Source of the DNA: Thermicanus aegyptius DSM 12793
GTDB lineage: Bacteria; Bacillota; Bacilli; Thermicanales; Thermicanaceae
Length of the DNA: 64,000 nt
Assembly: GCF_000510645.1 (NCBI RefSeq)
Contig: NZ_KI783301.1
Span: 3,586,102-3,650,101, forward strand
Direction: 5' to 3'
The notes beneath the pieces were generated by a model. That model did no database searches. It had not been told where the DNA came from and saw nothing but the letters and a program-made list of their open reading frames with translations. This document shows, in pieces, positions 21,330-29,670 of this stretch; the stretch's first letter is position 1; each line of letters starts with the position of its first letter. The translations under genes were made by a program, and so were the position numbers.

Positions 21330-21587
21330 GGAGAATGCGAGGATCAGGAGAGTAACGCTCGGTTTCTTCCCAGAGAGGGCGAGAGGGTGGAACCGCCTAA
21401 GGAACCTATGCGTGAAATGCACCTGGGAGCAGGAAGCTGAAAAGTCTCTTCTCCGTGAGAGAGCCTAAGTAAGCCGCCCCGTTACCCGCGTTAAGGGATT
21501 AAGCGATGCCTACGATCGATTTTTGGGCATAAGCAGGGTGGAACCGCGGGAGTACCGTCTCTGGAGAAGAGACGGTTTTATTTTTTA
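21330..21587 (+). ncRNA. T-box riboswitch, cysteine specific
   Basis: The canonical T-box sequence AGGGTGGAACCGCGGG is at 21535-21550, with a terminator directly behind. Stem I signs lie upstream: an AGTA motif in GAGAGTAAC (about 21350), the AG-bulge/distal-loop pair CAGAGAGG (21371-) and GGGTGGAA (21385-), then GAAATGCACC at 21414-21423. In that last segment the specifier reads TGC, a Cys codon. Uncharged tRNA-Cys would stabilise the antiterminator and allow cysE-cysS expression. The leader from the promoter (about 21178) to 21330 is extra sequence with some hairpin potential. The exact 5' edge of Stem I is uncertain. Confidence 0.92.
21555..21587 (+). terminator. T-box-controlled terminator
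   Basis: Stem CCGTCTCT (21555-21562) / AGAGACGG (21568-21575) followed by TTTTATTTTTT. Its 5' side adjoins the T-box bulge sequence, as expected for the terminator form of the switch. Confidence 0.93.
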
Positions 21588-21603
21588 TAAGGGAGGGATG
21601 GGG

Positions 21604-22278
21604 ATGCTAAGAAGAATAAGGGAAGATATTGAAGCGGTTTTAGACCGGGATCCGGCAGCGAGAAACTGGTTGGAGGTGATCCTCACCTATCCAGGACTTC
21701 ATGCCCTCTGGGGATACCGGATCGCCCATTGGTTATGGAACCACAAACTTCGCCTGGTTGCCCGCCTCCTCTCCCTCTGGATGAGGTGGTTTACAGGCAT
21801 TGAAATTCATCCGGCCGCCGTGATCGGGCGAAAATGTTTTATCGATCATGGAATGGGAGTGGTGATTGGCGAAACCTGTGAAATCGGAGACTCGGTCACG
21901 ATCTATCAGGGAGTTACCCTTGGGGGGACCGGGAAGGAAACAGGGAAAAGGCACCCGACGATCGGAAATCATGTCCTCATTGCCACCGGGGCGAAGGTCT
22001 TAGGCTCCATTAAGGTGGGGGACTATGTGAAGATCGGTGCCGGTTCGGTCGTGTTAAAAGATGTTCCCCCCCATTCCACGGTGGTGGGCATACCAGGGCG
22101 AATCGTGATCCAGAATGGCCGCAGGGTGAAAGATGATTTTAACCAGATTAACTTGCCGGACCCTATTGCGGAAGATTGCGACGACCTCAGAAAAGAGCTT
22201 CAGCTGCTGCGGAAAGAGTTGGAAGAACTGCGGAGAGAGATGAAAGGGGTACTCAAACATGACATTACGAATTTATAA
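21604..22278 (+). CDS. cysE: Serine O-acetyltransferase
   Basis: First committed step of cysteine synthesis: acetyl-CoA plus L-serine gives O-acetylserine. 224 residues with a helical N-terminal part and a left-handed beta-helix of hexapeptide repeats; [17 protein letters not shown] and GVTLGGTG mark the active site. The ATG at 21604 is chosen because GGGAGGG lies 6 nt upstream and the [18 protein letters not shown] start matches the family; a second ATG at 21598 is too close to the site. It overlaps cysS by 20 nt, coupling cysteine supply to tRNA charging under the T-box. Confidence 0.96.
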   Translation: MLRRIREDIEAVLDRDPAARNWLEVILTYPGLHALWGYRIAHWLWNHKLRLVARLLSLWMRWFTGIEIHPAAVIGRKCFIDHGMGVVIGETCEIGDSVTIYQGVTLGGTGKETGKRHPTIGNHVLIATGAKVLGSIKVGDYVKIGAGSVVLKDVPPHSTVVGIPGRIVIQNGRRVKDDFNQINLPDPIAEDCDDLRKELQLLRKELEELRREMKGVLKHDITNL

Positions 22279-23656
22279 CACGATGACCGGGGAAAAAGAA
22301 ACTTTTATTCCTCAACGAGAGGGGGAAGTAGGCATCTATGTATGCGGTCCCACCGTCTATAACTACATTCATGTGGGAAATGGCCGGATGGCCGTCGTTT
22401 TCGACGTCGTTCGCCGGTATTTTCTCTACCGGGGGTACAAAGTTCGCTATGTCCAAAATTATACCGATGTAGATGATAAACTGATCCGTGCGGCCCAGGA
22501 GATGAAGCTTACCGTCCCTGAAGTGGCGGAACGGTTTATCGCCGCTTATCAAGAGGATCTAAGAGCCCTTGGTGTAAAACCGGCAGATGTTCATCCCCGG
22601 GTGACGGAACATATGGAGGAGATCATCCGTTTCATCAAAGGCCTGGTGGAGAAAGGGTTGGCCTATGAAGCGAAGGGGGATGTTTACTATCGGGTGAGCT
22701 CATTTCCGGAGTATGGAAAATTATCTCATCAATCCATCGAGGATCTCCGCTCAGGAGCTCGGGTAGAGATTGGGGAAAATAAAGAGAACCCTCTTGATTT
22801 TGCGCTGTGGAAAAAGGCGAAGGAAGGAGAGATCTCCTGGGAAAGCCCCTGGGGAGAGGGGCGCCCTGGGTGGCATATTGAATGCTCGGCGATGTCCATG
22901 AAATACCTGGGGGAAAGCTTTGACATTCACGGAGGAGGGAGAGATCTATGCTTTCCCCATCACGAGAATGAAATCGCCCAGTCGGAAGGGCTAACAGGTA
23001 AACCCTTGGCCCGCTACTGGATGCATAACGGCTATGTGAATATAAACCATGAGAAGATGTCCAAATCCTTGGGAAATGTCGTCTTAGTGAGAGATGTGAT
23101 TAAAGAAGTCGGGGGAGAGGTTTTGCGTTTCTTCTACCTGAACAGCCATTACAGAAATCCGATTCACTTCAGTCGGGAGGTTTTGGAACAGGCGAAAAAC
23201 GGATTAGATCGGATTAAAAATGCGGTCCAAAATCTCTCCTACCTTGAGCCCATGGGAGAGGAAGGCGAAGGAAGCGCATCACTGTTCGGCGACTTAGAAA
23301 TTCTTCGTTATCGCTTCATCGAAAAGATGGATGATGACTTCAATACACCTGATGCCATCGCCGTCCTCTTTGACTTAGTCAAATTGGCCAACACCTATGG
23401 TACAAAACCCCGGTGGATGAAAAGTGAGGTAAAGGCGATTCTCTCCCTCTTCCAGGAATGGGGGGAGGTTTTAGGCCTATCCTTGAAAGAGTCAAAAGAG
23501 CTGCTCGACGAAGAAATTGAAAGGTATATTGCCATTCGGAATGAAGCCAGACTCGCCAGAGATTTCGCCAAAGCGGATGCGATCCGGGACTTGCTGAAAG
23601 AAAAAGGGATCCTTTTGGAAGATACGCCGCAAGGAATCCGTTGGCGCAGGGGGTAA
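22259..23656 (+). CDS. cysS: Cysteinyl-tRNA synthetase
   Basis: Class I synthetase, 465 residues. The zinc site includes Cys29 (YVCGPTVYN), the Cys of HIECSAMS and the HHENE segment. The HIGH motif appears as HVGN (38-41), and KMSKS is at 266-270. The ATG at 22259 lies inside the end of cysE, with AAGGGG upstream. Expression depends on the T-box before cysE. Confidence 0.97.
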   Translation: MTLRIYNTMTGEKETFIPQREGEVGIYVCGPTVYNYIHVGNGRMAVVFDVVRRYFLYRGYKVRYVQNYTDVDDKLIRAAQEMKLTVPEVAERFIAAYQEDLRALGVKPADVHPRVTEHMEEIIRFIKGLVEKGLAYEAKGDVYYRVSSFPEYGKLSHQSIEDLRSGARVEIGENKENPLDFALWKKAKEGEISWESPWGEGRPGWHIECSAMSMKYLGESFDIHGGGRDLCFPHHENEIAQSEGLTGKPLARYWMHNGYVNINHEKMSKSLGNVVLVRDVIKEVGGEVLRFFYLNSHYRNPIHFSREVLEQAKNGLDRIKNAVQNLSYLEPMGEEGEGSASLFGDLEILRYRFIEKMDDDFNTPDAIAVLFDLVKLANTYGTKPRWMKSEVKAILSLFQEWGEVLGLSLKESKELLDEEIERYIAIRNEARLARDFAKADAIRDLLKEKGILLEDTPQGIRWRRG

Positions 23657-23658
23657 AA

Positions 23659-24084
23659 ATGGAGGGATATTTTCATAAAAATCCTTTGGAGCGGAATCCT
23701 GCCCTTTTAAACGCCCTTACCTTAGCTTATCTGGGGGATTCCGTTTATGAAGTTTACGTCCGTTATACCCTGATCGCCCAGGGAAAAGTAAATCCTCACC
23801 GCCTTCACCGTGAAGCGATCCGCTTTGTGGCGGCCAAAGGACAAAGTAGGCAATTGGAGCGGATCAAAGAAGAACTAACAACGGAAGAAGAAGCGATCGT
23901 CAGGAGAGCAAGGAATTCAAAGCCTAGCCATTCCCCTAAACATGCCGTGATGAAAGATTATCTCCAGGCAACCGCCTTTGAAGCTTTAATCGGTTATCTT
24001 TTTCTCACGGGCAAAAAAGAGCGGATGGAAGAGCTGATTGATCTGGGGATCGAAGAAATCCTGAAGGAGGCGGAATCGAAGTGA
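23659..24084 (+). CDS. mrnC: Mini-ribonuclease III
   Basis: A small RNase III-like enzyme without a dsRNA-binding domain that matures 23S rRNA in Bacillota. 141 residues with the catalytic-domain signature LAYLGDSVYEVYVR (about 21-34) and a second acidic segment near AFEALIGYL. The ATG at 23659 is chosen with GGGGG just upstream; a TTG at 23641 in the same frame would overlap cysS. The stop overlaps rlmB (GTGA). Its substrate is present here: the paired segments flanking the 23S gene. Confidence 0.94.
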   Translation: MEGYFHKNPLERNPALLNALTLAYLGDSVYEVYVRYTLIAQGKVNPHRLHREAIRFVAAKGQSRQLERIKEELTTEEEAIVRRARNSKPSHSPKHAVMKDYLQATAFEALIGYLFLTGKKERMEELIDLGIEEILKEAESK

Positions 24085-24830
24085 ACTTAGAAGAAATCAT
24101 CTACGGGAAAAATCCGGTGATCGAAGCGATTCGCTCCGGCAGGGCGATCAACAAAATCTGGGTCGCTGAAGGGATAAAACCGAGTGCCGTGAAGGGCATT
24201 TACGAAGAAGCGAAAAAAAGGGGGATCGTCATTCAACAGGTACCTCGGAGCAGGCTGGATCAGGCGGCGGAAACGAAAAATCACCAAGGCATCCTGATCT
24301 TTCTCGCCGCCCACTCGTATTATGAATTGGATGACTTATTACGCTTGACACGTCAAATGGACACGCCTCCCTTTTTCATCATGCTGGATGGCATTGAAGA
24401 TCCCCATAACCTTGGATCAATCCTGCGTTCCGCCGACGGTGCCGGACTTCATGGGGTGATGATCCCGAAGCGGCGGGCCGCGCCCCTGACCCCTGCCGTG
24501 GCGAAAAGCTCTGCCGGAGCAATTGAATACGTTCCGGTTGCGCGGATTACTAATTTGTCGCAGGCGATCGATGAACTGAAAGAAAACGGGTTTTGGGTGA
24601 TCGGGACCGATGCCAATGCAAAGACCGATTATCGGGAGGCTGATTACACCAGGCCTACACTCCTCGTGATTGGAAATGAAGGGAAGGGAATAAGCCGTTT
24701 GGTTAAAGAAAAGTGCGATTTCCTCGTAAAACTGCCCATGATGGGGAAGGTCTCTTCCCTTAATGCTTCGGTCGCCGCCGCCCTTCTCATGTATGAGGGA
24801 ATGCGGCAGAGAAATCCGTTAAGGCGGTAG
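24081..24830 (+). CDS. rlmB: 23S rRNA (guanosine-2'-O-) methyltransferase RlmB
   Basis: A SpoU-family knotted methyltransferase, 249 residues, which in E. coli methylates G2251 in the P-loop of 23S rRNA. The N-terminal L7Ae-like RNA-binding part starts with YGKNPVIEAIRSG. The SPOUT motifs follow: DGIEDPHNLGSILRSA, IGNEGKGISR and KLPMMGKVSSLNASVAAA. The start is GTG at 24081 behind AAGGAGG. It sits in a tight run mrnC-rlmB-rae1. Confidence 0.94.
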   Translation: MNLEEIIYGKNPVIEAIRSGRAINKIWVAEGIKPSAVKGIYEEAKKRGIVIQQVPRSRLDQAAETKNHQGILIFLAAHSYYELDDLLRLTRQMDTPPFFIMLDGIEDPHNLGSILRSADGAGLHGVMIPKRRAAPLTPAVAKSSAGAIEYVPVARITNLSQAIDELKENGFWVIGTDANAKTDYREADYTRPTLLVIGNEGKGISRLVKEKCDFLVKLPMMGKVSSLNASVAAALLMYEGMRQRNPLRR

Positions 24831-24835
24831 GAACG

Positions 24836-25354
24836 ATGGAGGAAATCCTGATTGTTGATGGGTATAACATCATCGGGGCATGGCCTAAGTTACGCCAGCT
24901 AAAAGAATCAGGCCATTTAGAAGAAGCGAGAAGACAACTGATTGAAATATTGGCTGAATATCAATCTTTTAGTGGGAGGAAGGTCATCGTGGTCTTCGAT
25001 GCCCATCAAGTTTATGGAAGGGAAAAGAGCCTTCGGATCCACCGGATTGATGTTTATTTTACCGGGGAAAAGGAGACGGCGGATGAATGGATCGAACGAT
25101 TCGTCAAGAGAAAAAAAAGTAGACGGAATCAGCTTTTTGTAGCCACTTCCGACGAAACGGAACAAAGGGTCATCTTTGGGGGAGGGGCTCTTCGGATCTC
25201 TGCGAGGGAACTATTAAATGAAATGGAACGAGGAAAAGAGAAGATACGCGAGCAAATGGAAAAAGAGAGGGAAAAACCGGTGCCGGGGAGAAATGTGGCA
25301 GAACGTCTTCATCCCGATTTGGTAAAATTCTTAGAAAAATTCCGCCGCAACTAA
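24836..25354 (+). CDS. rae1: Ribosome-associated endoribonuclease Rae1 (YacP, NYN domain)
   Basis: 172 residues of the NYN/PIN-like nuclease family; the N terminus ILIVDGYNIIGAWP and the FDAH and TSDETEQ segments supply the acidic residues of the fold. In B. subtilis Rae1 enters the ribosomal A site and cuts certain mRNAs during translation. It starts 5 nt after rlmB. The charged C-terminal helix (MERGKEKIREQMEKERE) is typical of YacP proteins. Confidence 0.9.
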   Translation: MEEILIVDGYNIIGAWPKLRQLKESGHLEEARRQLIEILAEYQSFSGRKVIVVFDAHQVYGREKSLRIHRIDVYFTGEKETADEWIERFVKRKKSRRNQLFVATSDETEQRVIFGGGALRISARELLNEMERGKEKIREQMEKEREKPVPGRNVAERLHPDLVKFLEKFRRN

Positions 25355-25364
25355 GAGACCATTA

Positions 25365-25394
25365 TTGACGGTTTAACTTAACATAAAGTATAAT
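25365..25394 (+). promoter_or_regulatory. Predicted sigma-A promoter of sigH
   Basis: TTGACG (25365-25370), 18-bp spacer, TATAAT (25389-25394). In B. subtilis spo0H is also read from its own vegetative promoter, repressed by AbrB; no AbrB site can be recognised by eye. Confidence 0.7.
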
Positions 25395-25432
25395 CTTTGT
25401 AACAAAGGCGTTTGGGGACAGGAGACACCGTG

Positions 25433-26089
25433 ATGGAAGAGAAAAAACTCGCGCAAACGGAAATGGAACTGATTCCTGACGAAGAGATCGTAGAACGGGT
25501 TCGGGATGGAGATAACCAGGCTTTAGAATGGCTGATCGAAAGATACCGAAATTTTGTCCGCACAAAAGCCCGTTCCTATTTTCTCATCGGGGCGGACCGG
25601 GAGGACATTATTCAAGAGGGGATGATCGGTCTCTTTAAGGCCATTCGGGACTATAAGGGGGATAAATTAACCTCTTTTAAAGCCTTTGCCGAAATGTGCA
25701 TTACCCGTCAGATGATTACGGCCATCAAAACGGCTACCCGCCAGAAGCACATCCCTCTAAACTCCTACATATCGTTGGACAAGCCCATGTACGAAGAGGA
25801 CTCGGACCGGACTCTTTTGGACGTGATCGAAGCCACCCGACTTACCGATCCTGAGATGCTGATGATTTATAGGGAAGAATTTAATGATATGGAATATAAA
25901 ATGAGTGAGATATTAAGCGAATTGGAAAAGAAAGTGTTGATGCTCTATCTTGACGGCCGCTCCTACCAAGAAATTGCCGTTGATTTGGACAGGCACGTGA
26001 AATCGATCGATAACGCCTTGCAGAGGGTGAAGAGAAAACTGGAGCGCTACCTTGAGTTTCGGGATGTCATCGGAAAACTGCAAACATGA
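25433..26089 (+). CDS. sigH: RNA polymerase sigma-H factor
   Basis: Alternative sigma factor for transition state, competence and early sporulation genes. 218 residues, the same length as B. subtilis SigH. Region 2 is visible as YFLIGADREDIIQEGMIGLFKAIRDY and region 4 as the C-terminal HTH (SYQEIAVDLDRHVKSIDNALQRVKRKL). The ATG at 25433 is preferred: AGGAGA ends 7 nt before it. The adjacent GTG at 25430 and a TTG at 25412 are in frame. Its presence suggests a sporulating lineage. Confidence 0.95.
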   Translation: MEEKKLAQTEMELIPDEEIVERVRDGDNQALEWLIERYRNFVRTKARSYFLIGADREDIIQEGMIGLFKAIRDYKGDKLTSFKAFAEMCITRQMITAIKTATRQKHIPLNSYISLDKPMYEEDSDRTLLDVIEATRLTDPEMLMIYREEFNDMEYKMSEILSELEKKVLMLYLDGRSYQEIAVDLDRHVKSIDNALQRVKRKLERYLEFRDVIGKLQT

Positions 26090-26095
26090 AGGGGG

Positions 26096-26119
26096 AAACC
26101 AGGCGTTAAGCCTGGTTTT
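26096..26119 (+). terminator. Intrinsic terminator after sigH
   Basis: Stem AAACCAGGC (26096-26104) / GCCTGGTTT (26110-26118) with a 5-nt loop, then TTCCTCTT. It starts 7 nt past the sigH stop codon. Confidence 0.8.
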
Positions 26120-26142
26120 CCTCTTGGGAGGGAAAATAACTG

Positions 26143-26170
26143 TTGACATATACGCTTTACTTGTGATAAT
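26143..26170 (+). promoter_or_regulatory. Predicted sigma-A promoter of rpmG-secE-nusG
   Basis: Consensus -35 TTGACA (26143-26148), 16-bp spacer, -10 GATAAT (26165-26170). Confidence 0.7.
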
Positions 26171-26232
26171 GTTTTTAAGGTATTCAAAAAAGTCCCTTAA
26201 CAGATGGAAACGGTCAGGGAGGTGTCAATCCA

Positions 26233-26382
26233 TTGCGCGTCATTGTAACGTTGGCATGTACAGATTGTAAACAACGGAACTATACCACGACTAAAGATAA
26301 AAAGAAACACCCGGATCGGTTGGAAACACGTAAGTATTGCAAATTCTGCAATCACCATACAATTCATCGAGAGACCAGATAA
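26233..26382 (+). CDS. rpmG: 50S ribosomal protein L33
   Basis: 49 residues, too short for a simple length cut but clear: [17 protein letters not shown] at the start and a second zinc pair in KYCKFC. Cys9, Cys12, Cys36 and Cys39 make this the zinc-containing (C+) form. The start is TTG at 26233 with GGGAGGTG 8 nt upstream. It leads the rpmG-secE-nusG set, as in other Bacilli. Confidence 0.96.
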   Translation: MRVIVTLACTDCKQRNYTTTKDKKKHPDRLETRKYCKFCNHHTIHRETR

Positions 26383-26399
26383 AGGGTGGGGGTGGTATT

Positions 26400-26612
26400 G
26401 TGGGCTTCTTGGCAAGGCTTGGGGCAAGTTTTAAAAGAACAGGGGTTTTTTTTAGGGATAGTTGGCAAGAATTAAAAAAAGTACGCTGGCCCTCTCGCAA
26501 AGAGATGGTAAGTTACACCATTGTGGTCCTCGTAACCGTCACGATGGTGGCGATCTTTTTTTATATCCTCGATATCATTTTCAGTACCGTGGTGAAATGG
26601 ATTACCGGTTGA
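26400..26612 (+). CDS. secE: Preprotein translocase subunit SecE
   Basis: The small essential subunit that clamps SecY. 70 residues: an amphipathic helix ending with the family motif ELKKVRWPSRKE (about 27-38), then one transmembrane span (about 45-65). The start is GTG at 26400 behind GGGTGGGGGTGG; an ATG at 26337 in the same frame would overlap rpmG. Confidence 0.93.
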   Translation: MGFLARLGASFKRTGVFFRDSWQELKKVRWPSRKEMVSYTIVVLVTVTMVAIFFYILDIIFSTVVKWITG

Positions 26613-26648
26613 GAAACCGCCGGAAGAGAGAAAGGGAGATCCACAGGG

Positions 26649-27182
26649 ATGGAAAAGCGCTGGTATGTGGTGCATACTTATTCAGGATATGAGAATAAGG
26701 TAAAAACCAATCTGGAGAAGCGGGTCGAATCGATGGAGATGGCCGATAAGATCTTCAGAGTAGTGGTTCCCGTGGAAGAAGTTCAGGAAAACAAGAACGG
26801 CAAGCAGAAAATCGTAGCCCGCAAGATCTTCCCTGGATATGTTTTGGTGGAAATGATCATGACCGACGACTCCTGGTATGTGGTTCGCAATACCCCGGGA
26901 GTAACCGGCTTTGTTGGTTCGACCGGTTCCGGCTCAAAACCGATTCCCCTATTGCCTGAAGAGGCGGAGCGAATTCTTCAATCCATGGGGATTGTGGATG
27001 CCAAACCGCAATTCGATGTTAACATCAATGAGACGGTTCGGGTGAAATCAGGCCCCTTCGCCGACCTCGTAGGGAAGGTAGAAGGGATCGAGCCGGAGAA
27101 GCAGAAGGTACGTGTCCTTGTCAACATGTTTGGGCGGGAAACGCCCGTCGAATTCGATTTCACACAAGTTGAGAGGATTTGA
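26649..27182 (+). CDS. nusG: Transcription termination/antitermination factor NusG
   Basis: 177 residues: an N-terminal NGN domain beginning KRWYVVHTYSGYENKVK and a C-terminal KOW domain (VRVKSGPFADLVGKVEGIEP, about 122-142). It binds RNA polymerase and affects pausing, and links to the ribosome. ATG at 26649, directly downstream of secE as in most bacteria. Confidence 0.97.
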   Translation: MEKRWYVVHTYSGYENKVKTNLEKRVESMEMADKIFRVVVPVEEVQENKNGKQKIVARKIFPGYVLVEMIMTDDSWYVVRNTPGVTGFVGSTGSGSKPIPLLPEEAERILQSMGIVDAKPQFDVNINETVRVKSGPFADLVGKVEGIEPEKQKVRVLVNMFGRETPVEFDFTQVERI

Positions 27183-27242
27183 CGACCTACCCCACCCCTT
27201 GATTTAAGAGGATCACTATGCTAATTTTATAATGTTTGCATC

Positions 27243-27268
27243 GTGGGAGGGACTTTCCCGCATACCAC
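27243..27268 (+). promoter_or_regulatory. L1-binding site mimic in the rplK leader
   Basis: GTGGGAGGG, a short loop with CCCGC, then ATACCAC. This copies the L1-stalk target in 23S rRNA (E. coli GGUGGGAGG...AAUACCAC). L1 binding here would shut off rplK-rplA translation. A second copy lies before rplA. The 110-nt gap from nusG holds nothing else certain. Confidence 0.75.
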
Positions 27269-27292
27269 ATTTTGCTTGAGGAGGTGTCGAAC

Positions 27293-27718
27293 ATGGCGAA
27301 AAAAGTGATTAAAGTGGTGAAATTACAGATTCCCGCGGGGAAGGCAAATCCTGCTCCGCCTGTGGGGCCTGCCCTTGGTCAAGCGGGTGTAAATATCATG
27401 GCATTTGTAAAGGAATTTAACGCTCGAACGGCTGAACAAGTCGGGTTGATTATCCCGGTGGAGATCACCGTGTATGAGGACCGTTCTTTTACCTTCATAA
27501 CAAAGACTCCTCCTGCTGCGGTACTCCTGAAGAAAGCGGCCGGGATTGAATCCGGTTCCGGTGAGCCCAATCGGAAAAAAGTGGCCACTCTTAAAAGGGC
27601 TAAGGTTCGTGAAATTGCAGAGCTGAAGATGCCCGATCTCAATGCGGCCAGTGTAGAGGCGGCGATGAGAATGGTTGAGGGGACGGCGCGCAGCATGGGG
27701 ATCGTAATCGAAGACTGA
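27293..27718 (+). CDS. rplK: 50S ribosomal protein L11
   Basis: 141 residues, starting [13 protein letters not shown] with the family's [17 protein letters not shown] (about 22-38). It binds the GTPase-associated centre of 23S rRNA and is needed for RelA activation. The ATG at 27293 has GAGGAGGTG upstream; an earlier in-frame ATG at 27236 lies before the leader hairpin and is not used. It is paired with rplA. Confidence 0.97.
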   Translation: MAKKVIKVVKLQIPAGKANPAPPVGPALGQAGVNIMAFVKEFNARTAEQVGLIIPVEITVYEDRSFTFITKTPPAAVLLKKAAGIESGSGEPNRKKVATLKRAKVREIAELKMPDLNAASVEAAMRMVEGTARSMGIVIED

Positions 27719-27730
27719 TTGCGTCCAAGC

Positions 27731-27757
27731 GTGGGAGGGTTAACCCGTAAATACCAC
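27731..27757 (+). promoter_or_regulatory. L1-binding site mimic before rplA
   Basis: GTGGGAGGG-TTAA-CCCGTAA-ATACCAC, nearly identical to the element before rplK and to the L1 site of 23S rRNA. It ends about 5 nt before the rplA ribosome binding site, so bound L1 would block initiation on its own mRNA. Confidence 0.78.
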
Positions 27758-27773
27758 CAAAGGAGGATAGAAA

Positions 27774-28463
27774 ATGGCAAAACACGGGAAGAAGTATTTA
27801 GAAGCCTTGAAGTTAGTGGATGTGAATAAGCTGTATGCTCCGGAAGAAGCCGTCGACCTGGTGAAGAAAACCGCTACGGTTAAATTTGATGCCACCGTCG
27901 AATTAGCGGTTCGCCTCGGTGTTGACGTGAAAAAAGCGGATCAGCAGATTCGCGGTGCGATCGTCCTACCCCACGGAACGGGAAAGACGGCGCGCGTTCT
28001 TGTCTTTGCCAAAGGGGAAAAAGCGAAGGAAGCCGAGCAAGCGGGCGCCGACTTTGTGGGAGATGATGACTTAATCAATAAAGTGGCGCAAGGTTGGTTT
28101 GATTTTGATGTCGTGGTAGCCACCCCCGATATGATGGGGGCGGTAGGTAAATTAGGACGCCTATTAGGTCCGAAGGGCCTTATGCCAAACCCGAAGACCG
28201 GGACGGTTACGTTTGACCTCGAAAGAGCAATCAAAGAGATTAAAGCAGGTAAAGTGGAGTACCGTACGGACAAAACAGGGAATGTTCATGTGCCGATAGG
28301 AAAGGTATCTTTCGATTCCCATAAATTGGTCGAAAACCTAAAAACCATCGTGGAACAATTAATACGCGTTAAGCCTGCGACGGCGAAAGGTATCTATCTC
28401 CGCAACATTACCCTGACCTCTACGATGGGACCGGGTATTAAAGTAGATCCAAACGCTTTTTGA
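27774..28463 (+). CDS. rplA: 50S ribosomal protein L1
   Basis: 229 residues, with [16 protein letters not shown] at the start and the L1 signature [15 protein letters not shown] (about 127-141). It forms the mobile L1 stalk that helps deacylated tRNA leave the E site, and is the translational repressor of the rplK-rplA mRNA in many bacteria. ATG at 27774 behind AAAGGAGG. Confidence 0.97.
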   Translation: MAKHGKKYLEALKLVDVNKLYAPEEAVDLVKKTATVKFDATVELAVRLGVDVKKADQQIRGAIVLPHGTGKTARVLVFAKGEKAKEAEQAGADFVGDDDLINKVAQGWFDFDVVVATPDMMGAVGKLGRLLGPKGLMPNPKTGTVTFDLERAIKEIKAGKVEYRTDKTGNVHVPIGKVSFDSHKLVENLKTIVEQLIRVKPATAKGIYLRNITLTSTMGPGIKVDPNAF

Positions 28464-28471
28464 TCCAAAGG

Positions 28472-28500
28472 TTGACGTAATTCCGATGATCTGCTAAACT
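28472..28500 (+). promoter_or_regulatory. Predicted sigma-A promoter of rplJ-rplL
   Basis: TTGACG (28472-28477), 17 bp, TAAACT (28495-28500). Transcription from here would include the L10 leader. Confidence 0.75.
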
Positions 28501-28530
28501 AATGCAGTCGTAAAAAAAGTGAATCATTCG

Positions 28531-28627
28531 CTGCCGTAGACAGAAGGGGTCGCAAGACTTAATCTTCCCTTCCGAGGTGGGTTTAATCTTAGGATGAAAA
28601 GCCCTCTTATGTCTATGGAGGGCTTTT
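28531..28627 (+). ncRNA. Ribosomal protein L10 leader
   Basis: Sits between the promoter and rplJ and resembles the L10 leader family of Bacillota: CTGCCGTAGACAG, the TTCCGAGGTGGG segment, then a terminator-like hairpin. CCGTAGACA (28534-28542) can pair with TGTCTATGG (28610-28618) in the loop and 3' arm of the hairpin, with one G-U pair. The two folds exclude each other. L10(L12) binding would be expected to favour one of them and so autoregulate the operon. Confidence 0.85.
28597..28627 (+). terminator. Attenuator hairpin within the L10 leader
   Basis: Stem AAAAGCCCTC (28597-28606) / GAGGGCTTTT (28618-28627), 10 perfect pairs. The T run is short and followed by ACGTTTTA. It acts in competition with the upstream CCGTAGACA pairing. 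Confidence 0.75.
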
Positions 28628-28653
28628 ACGTTTTATGAGGAGGTGTTTAGAAC

Positions 28654-29151
28654 GTGCCGATCCGCGAGGAGAAAGTTGCAGTTGTTAATGAGATAAGGAC
28701 AAAGCTAAAAGAGAGCCTCAGCACCGTCGTTACCGATTACCGGGGGCTTACCGTAGCCGAAGCAACGGAGCTTAGAAAACAACTTCGGGAAGCGGGGGTC
28801 GATTTTAAGGTCTACAAGAACACCCTCGCCCGCCGCGCTACCGCCGAAGTGGGAATGACGGAACTGGATCCTTATTTAATAGGACCTACCGCGATCGCTT
28901 TTAGTCATCAAGACGTGGTTGCCCCGGCGAAAATTCTGACGGAGTTTGCCAAAAAACATGAGGCCCTCCAGATTAAAGCGGGCGTCATCGAAGGGAAAGT
29001 GGTAACTCCGGAAGATTTGAAGGTGATTGCCGACCTCCCGCCCCGGGAAGGGCTTTTGTCCATGCTGCTTAGCGTCATGCAAGCGCCGCTTCGTAACCTG
29101 GCGTTGGCCATTAAAGCAGTGGCCGACCAAAAAGAGTCGCAACAAGCCTAA
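28654..29151 (+). CDS. rplJ: 50S ribosomal protein L10
   Basis: 165 residues. The N-terminal rRNA-binding domain includes [24 protein letters not shown] (shown in part), and the C-terminal helix docks L12 dimers. The start is GTG at 28654 behind GAGGAGGTG. L10 with bound L12 likely regulates this mRNA through the leader just upstream. Confidence 0.97.
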   Translation: MPIREEKVAVVNEIRTKLKESLSTVVTDYRGLTVAEATELRKQLREAGVDFKVYKNTLARRATAEVGMTELDPYLIGPTAIAFSHQDVVAPAKILTEFAKKHEALQIKAGVIEGKVVTPEDLKVIADLPPREGLLSMLLSVMQAPLRNLALAIKAVADQKESQQA

Positions 29152-29203
29152 AACGGATCTTGTAGTAGTATAAATTTATGGAAAAATAGAGGAGGAATAG
29201 AGG

Positions 29204-29575
29204 ATGGATAAGGCGCAATTTATTGATGCCATCAAGGGAATGACGGTCCTTGAATTAAATGAATTGGTTAAAGCGATTGAAGAAGAGTTTGGTGTAAAGG
29301 CTGCGGCGCCTGTTGCGGTGGCTGCGGCGGCCGGCGGCGCTGCCCCGGCAGAGGCTCAGGAGCAGACCGAATTTAATGTGATCCTCGCCAGCCCCGGCGG
29401 TTCTAAGATCAATGTGATTAAAGTGGTTCGTGAAATCACCGGGCTGGGCTTGAAGGAAGCGAAGGATTTGGTTGATAATGCTCCGAAACCCATTAAAGAA
29501 GGAGTGAATAAGGAAGAAGCGGAAGCGATCAAGGCGAAGCTGGAAGAAGCAGGTGCAACCGTAGAGCTAAAATAG
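29204..29575 (+). CDS. rplL: 50S ribosomal protein L7/L12
   Basis: 123 residues in the classic layout: N-terminal dimerisation helix pair (about 1-30), an Ala/Pro-rich hinge ([16 protein letters not shown], about 37-52) and a C-terminal domain with [16 protein letters not shown] that contacts translation factors. ATG at 29204 behind GGAGGAATAGAGG. It is present in several copies per ribosome; a partial terminator follows. Confidence 0.98.
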   Translation: MDKAQFIDAIKGMTVLELNELVKAIEEEFGVKAAAPVAVAAAAGGAAPAEAQEQTEFNVILASPGGSKINVIKVVREITGLGLKEAKDLVDNAPKPIKEGVNKEEAEAIKAKLEEAGATVELK

Positions 29576-29595
29576 AGAAACATGAAGGCGAGAGA

Positions 29596-29628
29596 GAGGG
29601 GAGCCCAAAGGGGGCTCCTCTTCTCCGT
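29596..29628 (+). terminator. Probable terminator after rplL
   Basis: Hairpin GAGGGGAGCCC / GGGCTCCTCT (one bulge, loop AAAGGG) followed by TCTCCGTTTTCCCTTT, a broken T tract. It may only partly stop transcription into the methyltransferase gene. Confidence 0.55.
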
Positions 29629-29670
29629 TTTCCCTTTAATCTTTGGAGGAAAGCGCGAGGTGCCATCGAC

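Noticed and set aside
21217-21468. 83-codon frame in the T-box leader as an annotated gene
   Set aside because: It has a good Shine-Dalgarno site but covers the conserved T-box Stem I and resembles no protein I know. Kept as a finding, not as a gene.
27228-27233. TATAAT before rplK as a promoter
   Set aside because: No -35 box at a proper distance (TTGATT is 23 bp away); rplK can be read from the rpmG promoter upstream.
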